Source of the DNA: Flavivirga aquimarina
Lineage (GTDB): Bacteria > Bacteroidota > Bacteroidia > Flavobacteriales > Flavobacteriaceae
Reading direction: 5' to 3'
Length of the DNA stretch: 64,000 nt
Assembly (NCBI RefSeq): GCF_030540835.1
Contig: NZ_JAUOEK010000142.1
Coordinates: 117,456-181,455, forward strand
Part shown: piece by piece, positions 16,532-26,518 of the stretch
Layout of the letters: each line of letters begins with the position of its first letter
Position numbering within the stretch: the stretch's first letter is position 1
Program-made: the position numbers and the translations under genes
The notes under the pieces: model-generated
Databases searched by the model: none
What the model was told of the DNA's origin: nothing
Seen by the model: only the letters and a program-made list of their open reading frames with translations

Positions 16532-18967
16532 TTATTGTTTTTTCTTAAATTCATAGAACAATGCGCCAAGCAGCAATATTCCAAACAAAACTGAACTTGC
16601 TAAAGCAATACTACTTCCTGTTTTAACAACATCTGGATCAAACTTAAACTCTATAGTATGATTCCCTGCTGGCACTTGCATACCTCGTAATGTGTAATTA
16701 ACACGCATATACGAGCTTGCTTTTCCATCTATAAAGGTTTTCCACCCGTTACCATAATACACTTCAGAAAAGACTGCAAAACCTTCATTTGAATTTTGAG
16801 ACTCGTATTTTAAATAATTTGGTTTTACTTCAACCAAATCAATAGAAGCTAATGAGTCAACCACATAATGTGGTTTAATATCTTTTAATTTTTCTAAAGC
16901 TTTATGTGATGAATAAACAGCTTTAACTTTATTAGACAGACTATCTAATTGCTTAATTTCTTCGTCTGCAGATTCTACATTTTGCAAATTTTTCACAAAC
17001 CAGGCATTACCGTTTGCTTCATCATTTTTATAGGAAAACATACTCCCCTTATCATCTGGTACTATAATATACTTTGTGTTAAGCATGTTAAGTACATTGA
17101 TATTGTTTCGTAATACATAAAAATCAAAAACCTCTCTATAGCGCTTTAATTCTGCAGCATTATAACCATTTAATGAATTATGAAAATACGATGCTTTTGT
17201 AGGTTGTGAAGGTGCTGAAACCAGATCAAACACCCTAAAATGTGTTTTATCCTTTAAAATTTCTTTATCTACTTCGTTGGCTTGAAATGGTTTATTTACT
17301 CTAATACTCGATACAAAGTCATCGTTATTAACGTAACGCCTATCAACACCTACCAAATCAAAAAGAATCAGCGCAAAAAACGCTGTTATCACCCACTTTT
17401 CTTTTAGTTTACCCTTTAAAAACATAAAAATAGCTCCGGCAGATAATAACACTAGAACAAGAGTTCGCAAAGTATCTTGGGTAAAAATGACTTTTCTATC
17501 CTCCCTAATAGATCTAATAAAATCCTGACCATAAGCTTGTATTAACTGACCATCTCTATTACCAACAAAATCAAATAATGATGATTTAAACAGCAAGAAT
17601 ATAAGAGCAAAACCTCCTGTTATTATGGTAGCGAATTTTAATGCTTTTAGCTTATCTTCTTTCTTTTCAAAATCATTAAACAATCTTACCAGTCCGAAAA
17701 TAGCTAATACAGGGATACATAACTCTAAAACAACTTGAATAGAACTTACAGCCCTAAATTTATTATAAAGTGGTACATAATCAATAAAGAAGTTCGTTAA
17801 AAAGCCTAAATTCTTCCCATAAGACAACAATAGAGAGAGTATAGTCCCTCCAACTAACCACCACTTCAATCGACCTTTTACAAGAAATAATGCGAAAACA
17901 AATAAAAACAAAATAACAGCTCCAATATAAGCCGGCGCTTCCACTCCAGGCTGATTACCCCAATATGTAGGCACATGTTTGGATTCCTCTAATGCTTGTG
18001 TTGTGCTGGCTCCTAACTTTCTATAAGCTTCATATGTATTTGAGTCTTTACCTAAATCTTCGTAATTCCCTCCTCCCATAAACCTTGAAATGAAAAGATT
18101 GAAAGTTTCTACAATTCCATAGCTATAAGCAGTTATATAAGATCTATCCAAACCAGAAGTCACTTCTTTTGTAGAGCCATCAGGGTTTATAGTCAACTCA
18201 CTCTTGCCACGAGTACTTTCTTTTACATACTCTTGTGTTGCTAATATACCTGTAGCATTTAAAGCAATGGACAAAACAACCGCTGCAATTAAAATTCCTA
18301 TTGATTTAAAATAATGTGCTAGTATTTTTTTTCTATAAGCATCTACTAAATACGCAATCCCCAAAATGATAACCAGTAACAGCAAATAGTAGGTCATTTG
18401 AAAATGGTTAGCCACCAGCTCTAAGCCCATAGCAATAACAGTTAACAAAAAACCTAAAATATATTTTTTCTGAAAAACAAGCAAAATACCACTTAAAACC
18501 AATGGCATATAAGCAATGGCATGCGCTTTACTATTATGCCCTACGCCTAAAATAATTATTAAATAAGTTGAAAACCCAAAGGCAATCGCTCCAAGTGCTG
18601 CAAGTTTAAAATCGACTTTTAAAACCAACAATAGAATATAAAAACTTAACAGATATAAAAAAAGATAATCTGCTGGTCTAGGTAAAAACCGAAGCGTTGA
18701 GTCTATCTTTTTGATATAATTATGTGGATACCTCGCTCCTAATTGATAGGTCGGCATCCCTGCAAATGCACTATTGGTCCAATAGGTCTCTTCACCTGTT
18801 TCTACTTTAAAATCCTTTTGCTGCTTACTCATGCCTATATAGTGCATGATATCACTTTGAAATATTTGTTCCCCTTTTAAAACAGGGCTAAAATAAGCTA
18901 AAGACAGCACTACAAACCCTACTAAAATTAATAAATGAGGAAGTGCTTTTTTTATTGAAAATTGCAT
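16532..18967 (-). CDS. YfhO-family membrane protein
   Basis: This is an 811-residue protein with about 12-13 membrane segments in the first 560 residues and a C-terminal extracytoplasmic beta-type domain (ending in a membrane helix). The phrases GEQIFQSDIMHYIGMSKQQKDF, PTYQLGARYPHNY and FFSEVYYGNGWKTFIDG, each shown in part, are hallmarks of the YfhO/DUF6044 group. Members resemble GT-C glycosyltransferases and are linked to lipoteichoic acid or glycolipid sugar transfer in Firmicutes; the role in Bacteroidetes is not established. It is followed downstream by the GT4-flippase pair. Confidence 0.85.
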   Translation of the reverse strand: MQFSIKKALPHLLILVGFVVLSLAYFSPVLKGEQIFQSDIMHYIGMSKQQKDFKVETGEETYWTNSAFAGMPTYQLGARYPHNYIKKIDSTLRFLPRPADYLFLYLLSFYILLLVLKVDFKLAALGAIAFGFSTYLIIILGVGHNSKAHAIAYMPLVLSGILLVFQKKYILGFLLTVIAMGLELVANHFQMTYYLLLLVIILGIAYLVDAYRKKILAHYFKSIGILIAAVVLSIALNATGILATQEYVKESTRGKSELTINPDGSTKEVTSGLDRSYITAYSYGIVETFNLFISRFMGGGNYEDLGKDSNTYEAYRKLGASTTQALEESKHVPTYWGNQPGVEAPAYIGAVILFLFVFALFLVKGRLKWWLVGGTILSLLLSYGKNLGFLTNFFIDYVPLYNKFRAVSSIQVVLELCIPVLAIFGLVRLFNDFEKKEDKLKALKFATIITGGFALIFLLFKSSLFDFVGNRDGQLIQAYGQDFIRSIREDRKVIFTQDTLRTLVLVLLSAGAIFMFLKGKLKEKWVITAFFALILFDLVGVDRRYVNNDDFVSSIRVNKPFQANEVDKEILKDKTHFRVFDLVSAPSQPTKASYFHNSLNGYNAAELKRYREVFDFYVLRNNINVLNMLNTKYIIVPDDKGSMFSYKNDEANGNAWFVKNLQNVESADEEIKQLDSLSNKVKAVYSSHKALEKLKDIKPHYVVDSLASIDLVEVKPNYLKYESQNSNEGFAVFSEVYYGNGWKTFIDGKASSYMRVNYTLRGMQVPAGNHTIEFKFDPDVVKTGSSIALASSVLFGILLLGALFYEFKKKQ

Positions 18968-18997
18968 GAAAGTATATTAAAACTATGATTGTGAAAA

Positions 18998-19291
18998 TTA
19001 GTCAATTTCTTCGTAATCGACATAATCCCCAACATTTTTATTTGAGGTTTTGGCTTTTGGTATTTTATCGATAGTTACTTCACCTTCTTTTTTTGGTTTT
19101 TCTTGTCTTTGCTGTTGACCAAACTGATCTCCGAAACGCTGCTCTGCTTTTTTAGCAACATACTTAATAAGAAACGGTGCAAATAAGCGAGATAAAATTT
19201 TTATTCCGAAATAAATAAGAAGGATGATTAACACCATTCTAACAAAACCTGTTACAGATGCAAATTGTAGCATAAAAAATATTTTTAACAA
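18998..19291 (-). CDS. DUF4834-family small membrane protein
   Basis: This 97-residue protein has one membrane helix (about residues 14-35: VRMVLIILLIYFGIKIL), then a basic stretch RLFAPFLIKYVAKKAEQRFG and an acidic tail ending DYVDYEEID. This layout is typical of DUF4834, found throughout Flavobacteria. Function is unknown. It lies 30 bp upstream of the YfhO-family gene and probably leads that transcription unit. Confidence 0.8.
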   Translation of the reverse strand: MLKIFFMLQFASVTGFVRMVLIILLIYFGIKILSRLFAPFLIKYVAKKAEQRFGDQFGQQQRQEKPKKEGEVTIDKIPKAKTSNKNVGDYVDYEEID

Positions 19292-19350
19292 AAATACAAT
19301 TCTATATGTTTAAAAAACGCTCAAAAATGATAAAAAAAGTATAAAATATC

Positions 19351-19358
19351 TATATTTG
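19351..19358 (+). promoter_or_regulatory. -7 promoter box (TATATTTG)
   Basis: TATATTTG matches TAnnTTTG and lies 74 bp before ATG 19433. No clear TTG is seen at the -33 position. Confidence 0.4.
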
Positions 19359-19432
19359 AAAAAGTCTTTAGAGCTAAAAATGATAACTGTATATTACTAA
19401 ACCATTACTAGCTGTAAACTAAAACCTTAATT

Positions 19433-20467
19433 ATGAACCCAATTAAATCTACACTTTGCTTATTATTGATTTTAACTTCAATTCAAGCATATAGTCAATA
19501 TACAGATGTCATCAATTCTAATAGACCCGGTGCATCACGTAGTGCCTTTTCTGTAGGTACAAATGTTGTCCAATTTGAAATTGGGCCTTATATTATAGAT
19601 GAGAAAAGAACTCCCGTTACTTCCTATAAAGTGTCTGGATATGGTATTGATTTTGCAGCACGTTATGGGCTATTATTTGAAGAACTGGAATTAAACATTG
19701 AAGGCACCTACCAAAACGACACTAAAACCTCTACATCTAATTTATCTACCAAAGAAGAACGCGCTAATTTTAAAACAGTAACATTTGGAGCTAAATATTT
19801 AATGTATGACCCTTATAAAAATTCAGAAAAAAACAAACCTAATTTGTATAGCTGGAGAGCAAACCATAGTTTTAAATGGAGCTCGTTAATTCCCGCTGTT
19901 TCAGTATATCTGGGAGCTAATTTTGACACAGATAATAATCCTTATACGGCCGCAGGTGTTGAAGGTTTTAGTCCTAAAATAATGATCGCTACCCAAAATA
20001 ACTTTCCTGGTGGATGGGTTTTCGTTATGAATTTAATAAAAGATAGAATAGGCTCTGATCAATCAGATTTTCAATATATATTAACATTAACCCATTCTTT
20101 TAACCCCAAGTGGGTTATATTTGGAGAAGCCCAAGGTATTCAGAGTGATTTTTATGCGGATAACCTTTTTAGGTTTGGAGGGGCATATTTATGGCAAAAA
20201 AATCTTCAGTTAGATACGGCTCTTACTTTTAATACTAAAGACACCCCTTCTGTTTTTAGTGCAAACTTCGGTGTATCTTATAGATTAGATTTTCATAAAG
20301 ATAAAGAAATTAAAAACGAAAAAATAGATAATGGTAACACTGCTAAAGAAGAAGGAAAAAGAAGGTCTAGGCGCAACAAAAGCAAAATAAAAAAGAAAGA
20401 TGCCGATACTCAAGATGTTAAAAAGAAAAAACAAAAAAAAGACGATATAGATTTTAACGACAATTAA
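19433..20467 (+). CDS. Outer-membrane transporter-like beta-barrel protein (MetA/phenol-degradation type)
   Basis: This 344-residue protein has a signal peptide (about residues 1-21, ending in YSQ). It then has repeated aromatic-ended beta strands and the segments NSNRPGASRSAFSVGTNVVQFE and NFPGGWVFVMNLIKDRIGS, typical of the PF13557 'transporter' barrels of Bacteroidetes. The last about 50 residues are a lysine/arginine-rich tail (KRRSRRNKSKIKKK), unusual for a barrel and perhaps periplasmic. Substrate is unknown. It lies 24 bp upstream of a GNAT gene, probably one operon. Confidence 0.8.
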   Translation: MNPIKSTLCLLLILTSIQAYSQYTDVINSNRPGASRSAFSVGTNVVQFEIGPYIIDEKRTPVTSYKVSGYGIDFAARYGLLFEELELNIEGTYQNDTKTSTSNLSTKEERANFKTVTFGAKYLMYDPYKNSEKNKPNLYSWRANHSFKWSSLIPAVSVYLGANFDTDNNPYTAAGVEGFSPKIMIATQNNFPGGWVFVMNLIKDRIGSDQSDFQYILTLTHSFNPKWVIFGEAQGIQSDFYADNLFRFGGAYLWQKNLQLDTALTFNTKDTPSVFSANFGVSYRLDFHKDKEIKNEKIDNGNTAKEEGKRRSRRNKSKIKKKDADTQDVKKKKQKKDDIDFNDN

Positions 20468-20491
20468 GAATCTAAAGAGCTGTCATTATAT

Positions 20492-21613
20492 ATGATTATA
20501 CTTAAAGAAGTACATACAAAAAAAGAATTAAAAGCCTTTGTTAAATTCCCATTTAAACTTAATGAAAATTCTAAATATTGGGTACCTCCTATTATTAGTG
20601 AGGAGATTAAAACTTTTAACAAAAAAGAAAACCCTGTATTTAATGATGCAGAAGCCAGATTATTTCTGGCTTACAAAGACAAAAAAATTGTCGGTCGTAT
20701 CGCTGCTATAATCAATTGGTTGGAAGTAAAAGACCAAACGTTGAAAAAAATGCGTTTTGGATGGTTTGATGTTATTGACGATATTAATGTCACTAAGGCT
20801 TTACTTGATAAAGTTATTGAAATTGGAAAAGAAAAAGAACTTGAATTTATTGAAGGACCTGTTGGTTTTTCTAATCTTGACAAAGTAGGTGTATTAACGG
20901 AAGGGTTTGACCAGATTGGTAGTATGATTACATGGCATAATCCTGCTTATTATGCGACACATTTTAAAAAGCTGGGCTACGATGTAGCAAAAACATATTC
21001 TGAGAATGTCATGAATTTTAAAAACATCCAGCCAGAATCTTTCGCAAGAATACAAGAGATAATAAAAAAACGTTACCAACTAAAAGCTTTAAATTTTTCA
21101 AAAAACAAAGATATTTTACCTTATACTGATGAAATGTTTGAAGTGTTTTCTAAATCGCATGCAGTACTTTCTACATTTGTTGAGATAAATGATGAGCAAC
21201 GTGAGTATTTTAAGAAAAAATTTATTGGTTTTCTTAATCCCGAATATGTAAAATTTGTTGTAGATAAGGATGATAAATTGATTGGCTTTGGAATTGTAAC
21301 CCCTTCTTATGCTAAGGCTTTGCAAAAAATGAATGGTAAACTTTTTCCTTTTGGTATAAAGCACTTGCTACATGCAAAGAAACATGCTAAAACAGTGACT
21401 TTCTATTTAATTGGTATTTTACCCGAATACCAAAATAAAGGAGTTACTGCCATTATTTTTAATGAGTTTTACAAAACATTTGCAGAAAAAGGTATTGAAG
21501 TATGCGTAAGAGGTCCTGAGCTAGATGACAATGTTGCTATTCAGCAAATATGGAAAAATTTCAAACCCGTTGTCAACAAAAGACGTTGTACTTTTAGAAA
21601 AGATATTTCATAA
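20492..21613 (+). CDS. GNAT-superfamily N-acyltransferase-like protein
   Basis: This is a 373-residue cytoplasmic protein. The start LKEVHTKKELKAFVKFPF and FLAYKDKKIVGRIAAIIN form the first acyltransferase half. The second half contains VTFYLIGILPEYQNKGVTAIIFNEF, the acetyl-CoA-binding region of the GNAT fold. This double-size layout is common in Bacteroidetes for an uncharacterised group. Substrate is unknown. It is probably co-transcribed with the upstream barrel protein and ends at a strong bidirectional terminator. Confidence 0.8.
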   Translation: MIILKEVHTKKELKAFVKFPFKLNENSKYWVPPIISEEIKTFNKKENPVFNDAEARLFLAYKDKKIVGRIAAIINWLEVKDQTLKKMRFGWFDVIDDINVTKALLDKVIEIGKEKELEFIEGPVGFSNLDKVGVLTEGFDQIGSMITWHNPAYYATHFKKLGYDVAKTYSENVMNFKNIQPESFARIQEIIKKRYQLKALNFSKNKDILPYTDEMFEVFSKSHAVLSTFVEINDEQREYFKKKFIGFLNPEYVKFVVDKDDKLIGFGIVTPSYAKALQKMNGKLFPFGIKHLLHAKKHAKTVTFYLIGILPEYQNKGVTAIIFNEFYKTFAEKGIEVCVRGPELDDNVAIQQIWKNFKPVVNKRRCTFRKDIS

Positions 21614-21614
21614 A

Positions 21615-21645
21615 AAAATCCGATTCAATTAGAATCGGATTTTCC
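21615..21645. terminator. Bidirectional intrinsic terminator
   Basis: AAATCCGATTC (21616-21626) pairs with GAATCGGATTT (21632-21642) around a 5-base loop, with an A run before and a T run after. It serves the GNAT gene and the converging acyltransferase gene. Confidence 0.85.
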
Positions 21646-21666
21646 ATCTATATTATGAAATATACT

Positions 21667-22926
21667 TTACTCGCCCATGGCTGCCATTACTGAGGCAGAT
21701 AAGCGTTTGTATGTTCCATTTTTTAATCGGGACCTAATAGCTTCAAAAGCTGTTAAAGTTTCCGATACATCTTCTAATGTATGTGTTGCAGTTGGTATTA
21801 ATCTTAACAAGATTAATCCTTTAGGTATTACCGGATAAACAACTATAGAACAGAAGATTCCATAGTTTTCTCGTAAATCCCTTACTAGCGCCATGGCTTC
21901 TGGAATACTCCCTTTTAAATATACTGGTGTTACACAACTTTGAGTTGTTCCTATATCAAAACCACGATCTTTTAACCCAGATTGTAAAGCATTTACGTTT
22001 TCCCAAAGCTTATTTTTAAGTTCTGGCATAGTTTTAAGCATTTCTAAACGCTTTAAAGCACCAACAACTAATTGCATTTGCAATGATTTTGCAAACATTT
22101 GAGATCGTAAATTATATTTTAAATAATCCATTATTTCTTGATCTCCAGCAATAAACGCTCCTGTACTTGCTAATGATTTAGCAAATGTTGCAAAATAAAC
22201 ATCAATATCATCTTGCACACCTTGCTCTTCTCCTGCTCCTGCTCCTGTTGCTCCCAAAGTACCAAAACCATGGGCATCATCAACAAACAATCTAAAATTA
22301 TACTTCTCTTTTAGGGCTACAATCTCTTTTAATCGGCCTTGCTCTCCACGCATTCCAAACACACCTTCAGAAATAACTAAAATACCTCCTCCAGTTTGCT
22401 CTGCCATTTTTGTAGCTCTATCTAAGTTTTTTTCTAAACTTTCAACATCATTGTGTTTATAGGTAAAACGTTTACCCATGTGCAAACGAACTCCATCAAT
22501 AATACAAGCATGAGCATCTACATCATACACAATAATATCGTCTTTAGATACTAGAGCATCTATAGTAGATACCATACCTTGATATCCAAAATTTAATAGA
22601 TATGCTGCTTCTTTTTTCACAAATGATGCTAATTCATCTTGTAGTTTTTCATGTAAATCTGTATGTCCAGACATCATTCTGGCTCCCATAGGGTAAGCAG
22701 ATCCATATTGAGCTGCTGCTTCCGCATCTACTTTTCTTACTTCCGGATGATTAGCTAGTCCTAAATAATCATTAATACTCCAAGTAATAACATCTTTTCC
22801 TTGAAATTTCATGCGGTTAGAAATTTCTCCTTCTAATTTAGGGAATACAAAGTAACCTTCAGCTTGAGAAGCCCATTTACCTAATGGCCCTTTGTCCTTA
22901 TAAATTTTTTCAAATAAATCCTTCAT
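21667..22926 (-). CDS. Alpha-oxoamine synthase (PLP), candidate cysteate acyltransferase for sulfonolipid synthesis
   Basis: This 419-residue PLP enzyme belongs to the family of serine palmitoyltransferase, AONS and KBL, which join an amino acid and an acyl thioester with loss of CO2. The PLP lysine is K250 in TFAKSLAS. D217 and H219 in VDDAHGFG and H139 in DVDAHACI fit the active site. The N-terminus (LFEKIYKDKGPLGKWASQAEGYFVFPKL, in part) resembles the flavobacterial capnine-forming cysteate acyltransferase more than Bacteroides Spt, by recall. The next minus-strand gene upstream is a cysteine-synthase-like enzyme that could supply cysteate. Other ketone-synthase roles remain possible. Confidence 0.8.
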   Translation of the reverse strand: MKDLFEKIYKDKGPLGKWASQAEGYFVFPKLEGEISNRMKFQGKDVITWSINDYLGLANHPEVRKVDAEAAAQYGSAYPMGARMMSGHTDLHEKLQDELASFVKKEAAYLLNFGYQGMVSTIDALVSKDDIIVYDVDAHACIIDGVRLHMGKRFTYKHNDVESLEKNLDRATKMAEQTGGGILVISEGVFGMRGEQGRLKEIVALKEKYNFRLFVDDAHGFGTLGATGAGAGEEQGVQDDIDVYFATFAKSLASTGAFIAGDQEIMDYLKYNLRSQMFAKSLQMQLVVGALKRLEMLKTMPELKNKLWENVNALQSGLKDRGFDIGTTQSCVTPVYLKGSIPEAMALVRDLRENYGIFCSIVVYPVIPKGLILLRLIPTATHTLEDVSETLTAFEAIRSRLKNGTYKRLSASVMAAMGE

Positions 22927-23057
22927 CTATTATAATCTTATTGCTATTAAAATTTTAAGACATAACTACGTTGATAGTAGTTGCTCTTGAGGGAAAACAA
23001 AAACAATTATAATGTTTAAGTATATTTCATGAAAGCTTTTGTCCTTAATTAGTAATG

Positions 23058-23065
23058 CAAAATTA
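23058..23065 (-). promoter_or_regulatory. Reverse-strand -7 box (complement TAATTTTG) for the acyltransferase gene
   Basis: CAAAATTA is the complement of TAATTTTG, a TAnnTTTG match. It lies 132 bp before the start codon and after the upstream terminator, giving the acyltransferase its own promoter with a long leader. Confidence 0.4.
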
Positions 23066-23115
23066 AATATTTATATCGTTTGAACATAATTTTTACTGCT
23101 CAATTATTGATAAAA

Positions 23116-23165
23116 TAAAAAAAGAGATCGAATTTTGTCATAAAAACAAAATTCGATCTCCCTCT
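23116..23165 (-). terminator. Intrinsic terminator between the two PLP-enzyme genes
   Basis: GAGATCGAATTTTGT pairs exactly with ACAAAATTCGATCTC across a 7-base loop, and the complement carries a T run (AAAAAAAG on the + strand). It ends the cysteine-synthase-like gene, so the two PLP genes are neighbours but not obligately co-transcribed. Confidence 0.85.
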
Positions 23166-23182
23166 TAAAGTAATGATTTCTA

Positions 23183-24223
23183 CTATTTTATATATTGTAT
23201 GTTTTGTGCTGCTGCTTCATTTTTACTATCAAAAAAGCCTTGTTCATTCATCCATTTATCACTGTATACTTTACTCATATATCTCGATCCGTGATCTGGA
23301 AAAATAATAACTATATTATCTTCTTTTTTGAATTCTCCATCTTCTCCCAATTGCATAATGGCTTGCATTGCTGCACCAGAAGTGTAACCAACAAACAAAC
23401 CTTCGGACTTAGCGATTAATCTGGCTGTGTGAGCACTTTCTTCATCTGTTACTTTTACAAATTCATCAATAACATCAAAATCTGTAGCGGTAGGAATCAA
23501 ATTTTTTCCTAATCCTTCGATTCTATATGGATAAATTTCTTTTTCATCAAACTCTCTGGTTTCATGATATTTTTTAATAACAGAACCAAAAGCATCTACT
23601 CCTATAACCTTGATATTAGGGTTCTGTTCTTTTAAATATTTAGCAGTACCCGAAATAGTTCCTCCAGTACCACTACATGCTACCAAATGCGTTATTTTAC
23701 CTTCCGTTTGTTTCCAAATCTCCGGGCCAGTAGAGTTATAATGTGCATCAATATTTAATTTATTGAAGTACTGGTTTATATAAACCGAACCTTTAATCTC
23801 TTCGTGTAAACGTTTAGCAACTTGATAATATGACCTAGGATCATCTGCGCTTACATGTGCAGGACACACATAAACTTTAGCTCCCATTGTTTTAAGCATG
23901 TCTATTTTATCTGCCGAAGACTTAGAACTTACTGCTAAAACGCAGTCATATCCTTTTATTATACTTACCATAGCAATACTAAACCCGGTATTACCCGATG
24001 TTGTTTCTATGATAGTATCTCCAGGAGTTAGTATTCCTTTTTTCTCCGCTTGCTCTATAATGTAAAGTGCTATTCTATCTTTTGAAGAATGCCCAGGATT
24101 AAAAGATTCCACTTTTGCATAAAAGTTTCCTTTAAACTTAGAGGCTATTTTATTAAGTTTAATAAGTGGTGTATGACCTATTAAATCTAATAGATTGTCA
24201 AAAACCTGATTTTTGTGTTTCAT
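23183..24223 (-). CDS. Cysteine synthase/CBS-like PLP enzyme, candidate cysteate synthase
   Basis: This is a 346-residue fold-type II PLP enzyme. The PLP lysine is K48 in [10 protein letters not shown], the TTSGNTG loop is at 74-80 and the phosphate-binding SGTGGT loop at about 184-189. Canonical CysK has NPAGSVKDR at the lysine; here it is [10 protein letters not shown], which suggests different substrate preference. Because it neighbours the putative cysteate acyltransferase, I infer it may make cysteate from phosphoserine (or cysteine) and sulfite. Ordinary cysteine or cystathionine synthase activity is the main alternative. It has its own terminator. A -7-like CAAAAATA lies at 24282-24289. 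Confidence 0.82.
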   Translation of the reverse strand: MKHKNQVFDNLLDLIGHTPLIKLNKIASKFKGNFYAKVESFNPGHSSKDRIALYIIEQAEKKGILTPGDTIIETTSGNTGFSIAMVSIIKGYDCVLAVSSKSSADKIDMLKTMGAKVYVCPAHVSADDPRSYYQVAKRLHEEIKGSVYINQYFNKLNIDAHYNSTGPEIWKQTEGKITHLVACSGTGGTISGTAKYLKEQNPNIKVIGVDAFGSVIKKYHETREFDEKEIYPYRIEGLGKNLIPTATDFDVIDEFVKVTDEESAHTARLIAKSEGLFVGYTSGAAMQAIMQLGEDGEFKKEDNIVIIFPDHGSRYMSKVYSDKWMNEQGFFDSKNEAAAQNIQYIK

Positions 24224-24304
24224 AAATGCTCTTTATAAGCTTTGGTAATATTACTAAAAATATTTGTAACCTAAAACCAGACAAAAATAAAATATTTTTT
24301 TGTA

Positions 24305-26443
24305 TTACCTATAAATTCCTTCTAAATCTAATAAAAAGGCGTATTCCAAGGCAGATTCTTTTAAACTTTCAAATCGTCCAGAAGCACCTCCATGACCGGA
24401 ATCCATGTCTGTATGCAATAACAATTTATTAGTATCTATTTTCAGTTCTCTTAGTTTAGCAACCCATTTTGTCGGTTCCCAATATTGTACTTGCGAATCA
24501 TACAGTCCTGTAGTAACCAACATGTTAGGGTAGTTTTTAGCTTCTACATTATCATAAGGAGAATATGATTTCATATAATTATAATACTCTAATTCATTTG
24601 GGTTTCCCCATTCATCGTATTCTCCTGTTGTTAACGGTATACTATCATCCAGCATCGTTGTAACGACATCGACAAAAGGTACTGCCGCTAAAATACCGTT
24701 ATAGAGCTCTGGATTCATATTTATAATACCCCCCATTAAAAGACCTCCAGCTGAACCTCCATAAGCATATAAATGTTTGTTTGATGTGTATTTTTGTTCT
24801 ATTAAGTGTTTTGAACAATCTATAAAATCGTGAAATGTATTTAATTTAGTGAGTAATTTTCCATTTTCGTACCAATCTCTTCCTAAATACTCTCCGCCAC
24901 GTATATGGGCAATGGCATAAACAAAACCTCTATCTAATAAACTTAAACGAATGCTTGAAAATGACGGATCGATAGTTGAACCATAAGAACCATAAGCATA
25001 TTGTAACAACGGGTTTGTTCCATCTAATTTAACTCCTTTTTTATAAACTAAAGAAATAGGTATTTTTACTCCATCTCTGGCTGTTGCCCAAATTCGTTTA
25101 GATTCATAATTGTTTTTATCGAATTTACCTCCTAATACGGTTTGTTCTTTCTTAATCTCTTTCTGTTTAGTTTTTAAATTATAATCAATTACAGAACTTG
25201 GAGATGTTAAAGAATTAAAACCGTAACGCAATACATCATTATCAAAATCGGGGTTATTACCAATATACACGGTATAAGTTTCCGAATCAAATGGTAGATA
25301 ATAATCTTCATTTCCATCCCAATTTATAATTCGTAAATTATTGAGTCCGTTTTCACGTTCATTTACCACTAAATAATCTTTAAAAATCTCGATATCTTCT
25401 AATAAAACATCTTCTCTATGTGGAATAACTTCTTTCCAATGTTCTTTTTGAGTAGTTGCTTCGGGAGTTTTAAGTAATTTAAAATTTGTTGCTCCATCAC
25501 TATTGGTTATTATATAAAAATGATCTTCAAAATGAGAAATATTATAATCTAACTTATGAGTACGTTCTTGAAAAACTTTAAATTTATCATCTGGCGTGTC
25601 TGCATTTAAAACCCTGTACTCTGTGGTTAAAGTACTTATAGACCCAATGATTATATACTTTTTAGATTTTGTTTTATATACAAACGTGTTATAGGTTTCA
25701 TCTTCTTCATAAAAAACTTCAACATCTGTTTTTGCATCTGTATGTAATTTATGCTTTAAAATTTTATGCGAACGTAACGTAACGCTATCTTTAGTGGAAT
25801 AAAATAAGGTCTTATTATCATTAGCCCATGTGGCAGTTCCTGCTGTATTTAAAATCTTATCTGGATATATTTCACCTGTAATCAAATTTTTAATTTGAAT
25901 GGTATATTGTCTTCTGCTAACAGTATCTGTAGAAAATGCTGCTAATGTGTTATCTGGACTTATAGCTATACTTCCTAAATTAAAATAAGCATGGTCTTTA
26001 GCCATGTCATTACAATTAAACAAAATTTCTTCGGTAGCATCTAAATGTTCTTTTTTTCGAACATAAATTGGGTAATCCTTGCCTTTTTCATAACGTGTTA
26101 AGTACCAATAGCCATTAAGCTTGTAAGGTACTGTGATGTCGTCTTCTTTTATTCTGCCTTTCATTTCCTCAAAGAGTTCTTTTTGAAAGGTTTCTGTATG
26201 CTGCATCATACTTTTTGTATAATCGTTTTCAGCATTTAAGTATGCTATAACTTCAGGGTTTTCTTTATCATTTAACCAATAATAATTATCAATACGTGTA
26301 TCATTATGAATACTAAGTTTTTTTGAAATCTTCTTGGCTTTAGGTGATTTAGGAGCAGTTATTTTTTGTGTCATTTGTAGATTTTCTTTACAGGAAAGCG
26401 CAAAAATAATGCTTAAGAATAAAATAATAACTTGATTTTTCAT
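24305..26443 (-). CDS. S9-family prolyl oligopeptidase-like lipoprotein (oligopeptidase B type)
   Basis: This 712-residue serine peptidase has a lipoprotein signal (SIIFALSCKEN, Cys at about 18), so it is anchored in the periplasm or outer membrane. The N-terminal KISKKLSIHNDTRIDNYYWLND region and a seven-bladed propeller precede the catalytic alpha/beta-hydrolase domain. The nucleophile lies in YGGSAGGLLMG, the Asp in TTGLYDSQV and the His in DSGHGGASG. It would cleave short peptides after basic or prolyl residues. Length is as expected. It stands alone and is divergent from the YbaB gene. Confidence 0.93.
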   Translation of the reverse strand: MKNQVIILFLSIIFALSCKENLQMTQKITAPKSPKAKKISKKLSIHNDTRIDNYYWLNDKENPEVIAYLNAENDYTKSMMQHTETFQKELFEEMKGRIKEDDITVPYKLNGYWYLTRYEKGKDYPIYVRKKEHLDATEEILFNCNDMAKDHAYFNLGSIAISPDNTLAAFSTDTVSRRQYTIQIKNLITGEIYPDKILNTAGTATWANDNKTLFYSTKDSVTLRSHKILKHKLHTDAKTDVEVFYEEDETYNTFVYKTKSKKYIIIGSISTLTTEYRVLNADTPDDKFKVFQERTHKLDYNISHFEDHFYIITNSDGATNFKLLKTPEATTQKEHWKEVIPHREDVLLEDIEIFKDYLVVNERENGLNNLRIINWDGNEDYYLPFDSETYTVYIGNNPDFDNDVLRYGFNSLTSPSSVIDYNLKTKQKEIKKEQTVLGGKFDKNNYESKRIWATARDGVKIPISLVYKKGVKLDGTNPLLQYAYGSYGSTIDPSFSSIRLSLLDRGFVYAIAHIRGGEYLGRDWYENGKLLTKLNTFHDFIDCSKHLIEQKYTSNKHLYAYGGSAGGLLMGGIINMNPELYNGILAAVPFVDVVTTMLDDSIPLTTGEYDEWGNPNELEYYNYMKSYSPYDNVEAKNYPNMLVTTGLYDSQVQYWEPTKWVAKLRELKIDTNKLLLHTDMDSGHGGASGRFESLKESALEYAFLLDLEGIYR

Positions 26444-26518
26444 TTAATATGTTTAGTTGGATAAATTTACCTTAATTATTTTAATATTTTTGTATTAAAT
26501 AATTCTATATAAAAACTT

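Noticed and set aside
22927..23057. Possible riboswitch in the leader of the acyltransferase gene
   Set aside because: Only one short hairpin (AACTAC/GTAGTT) is visible and no known riboswitch core can be recognised.
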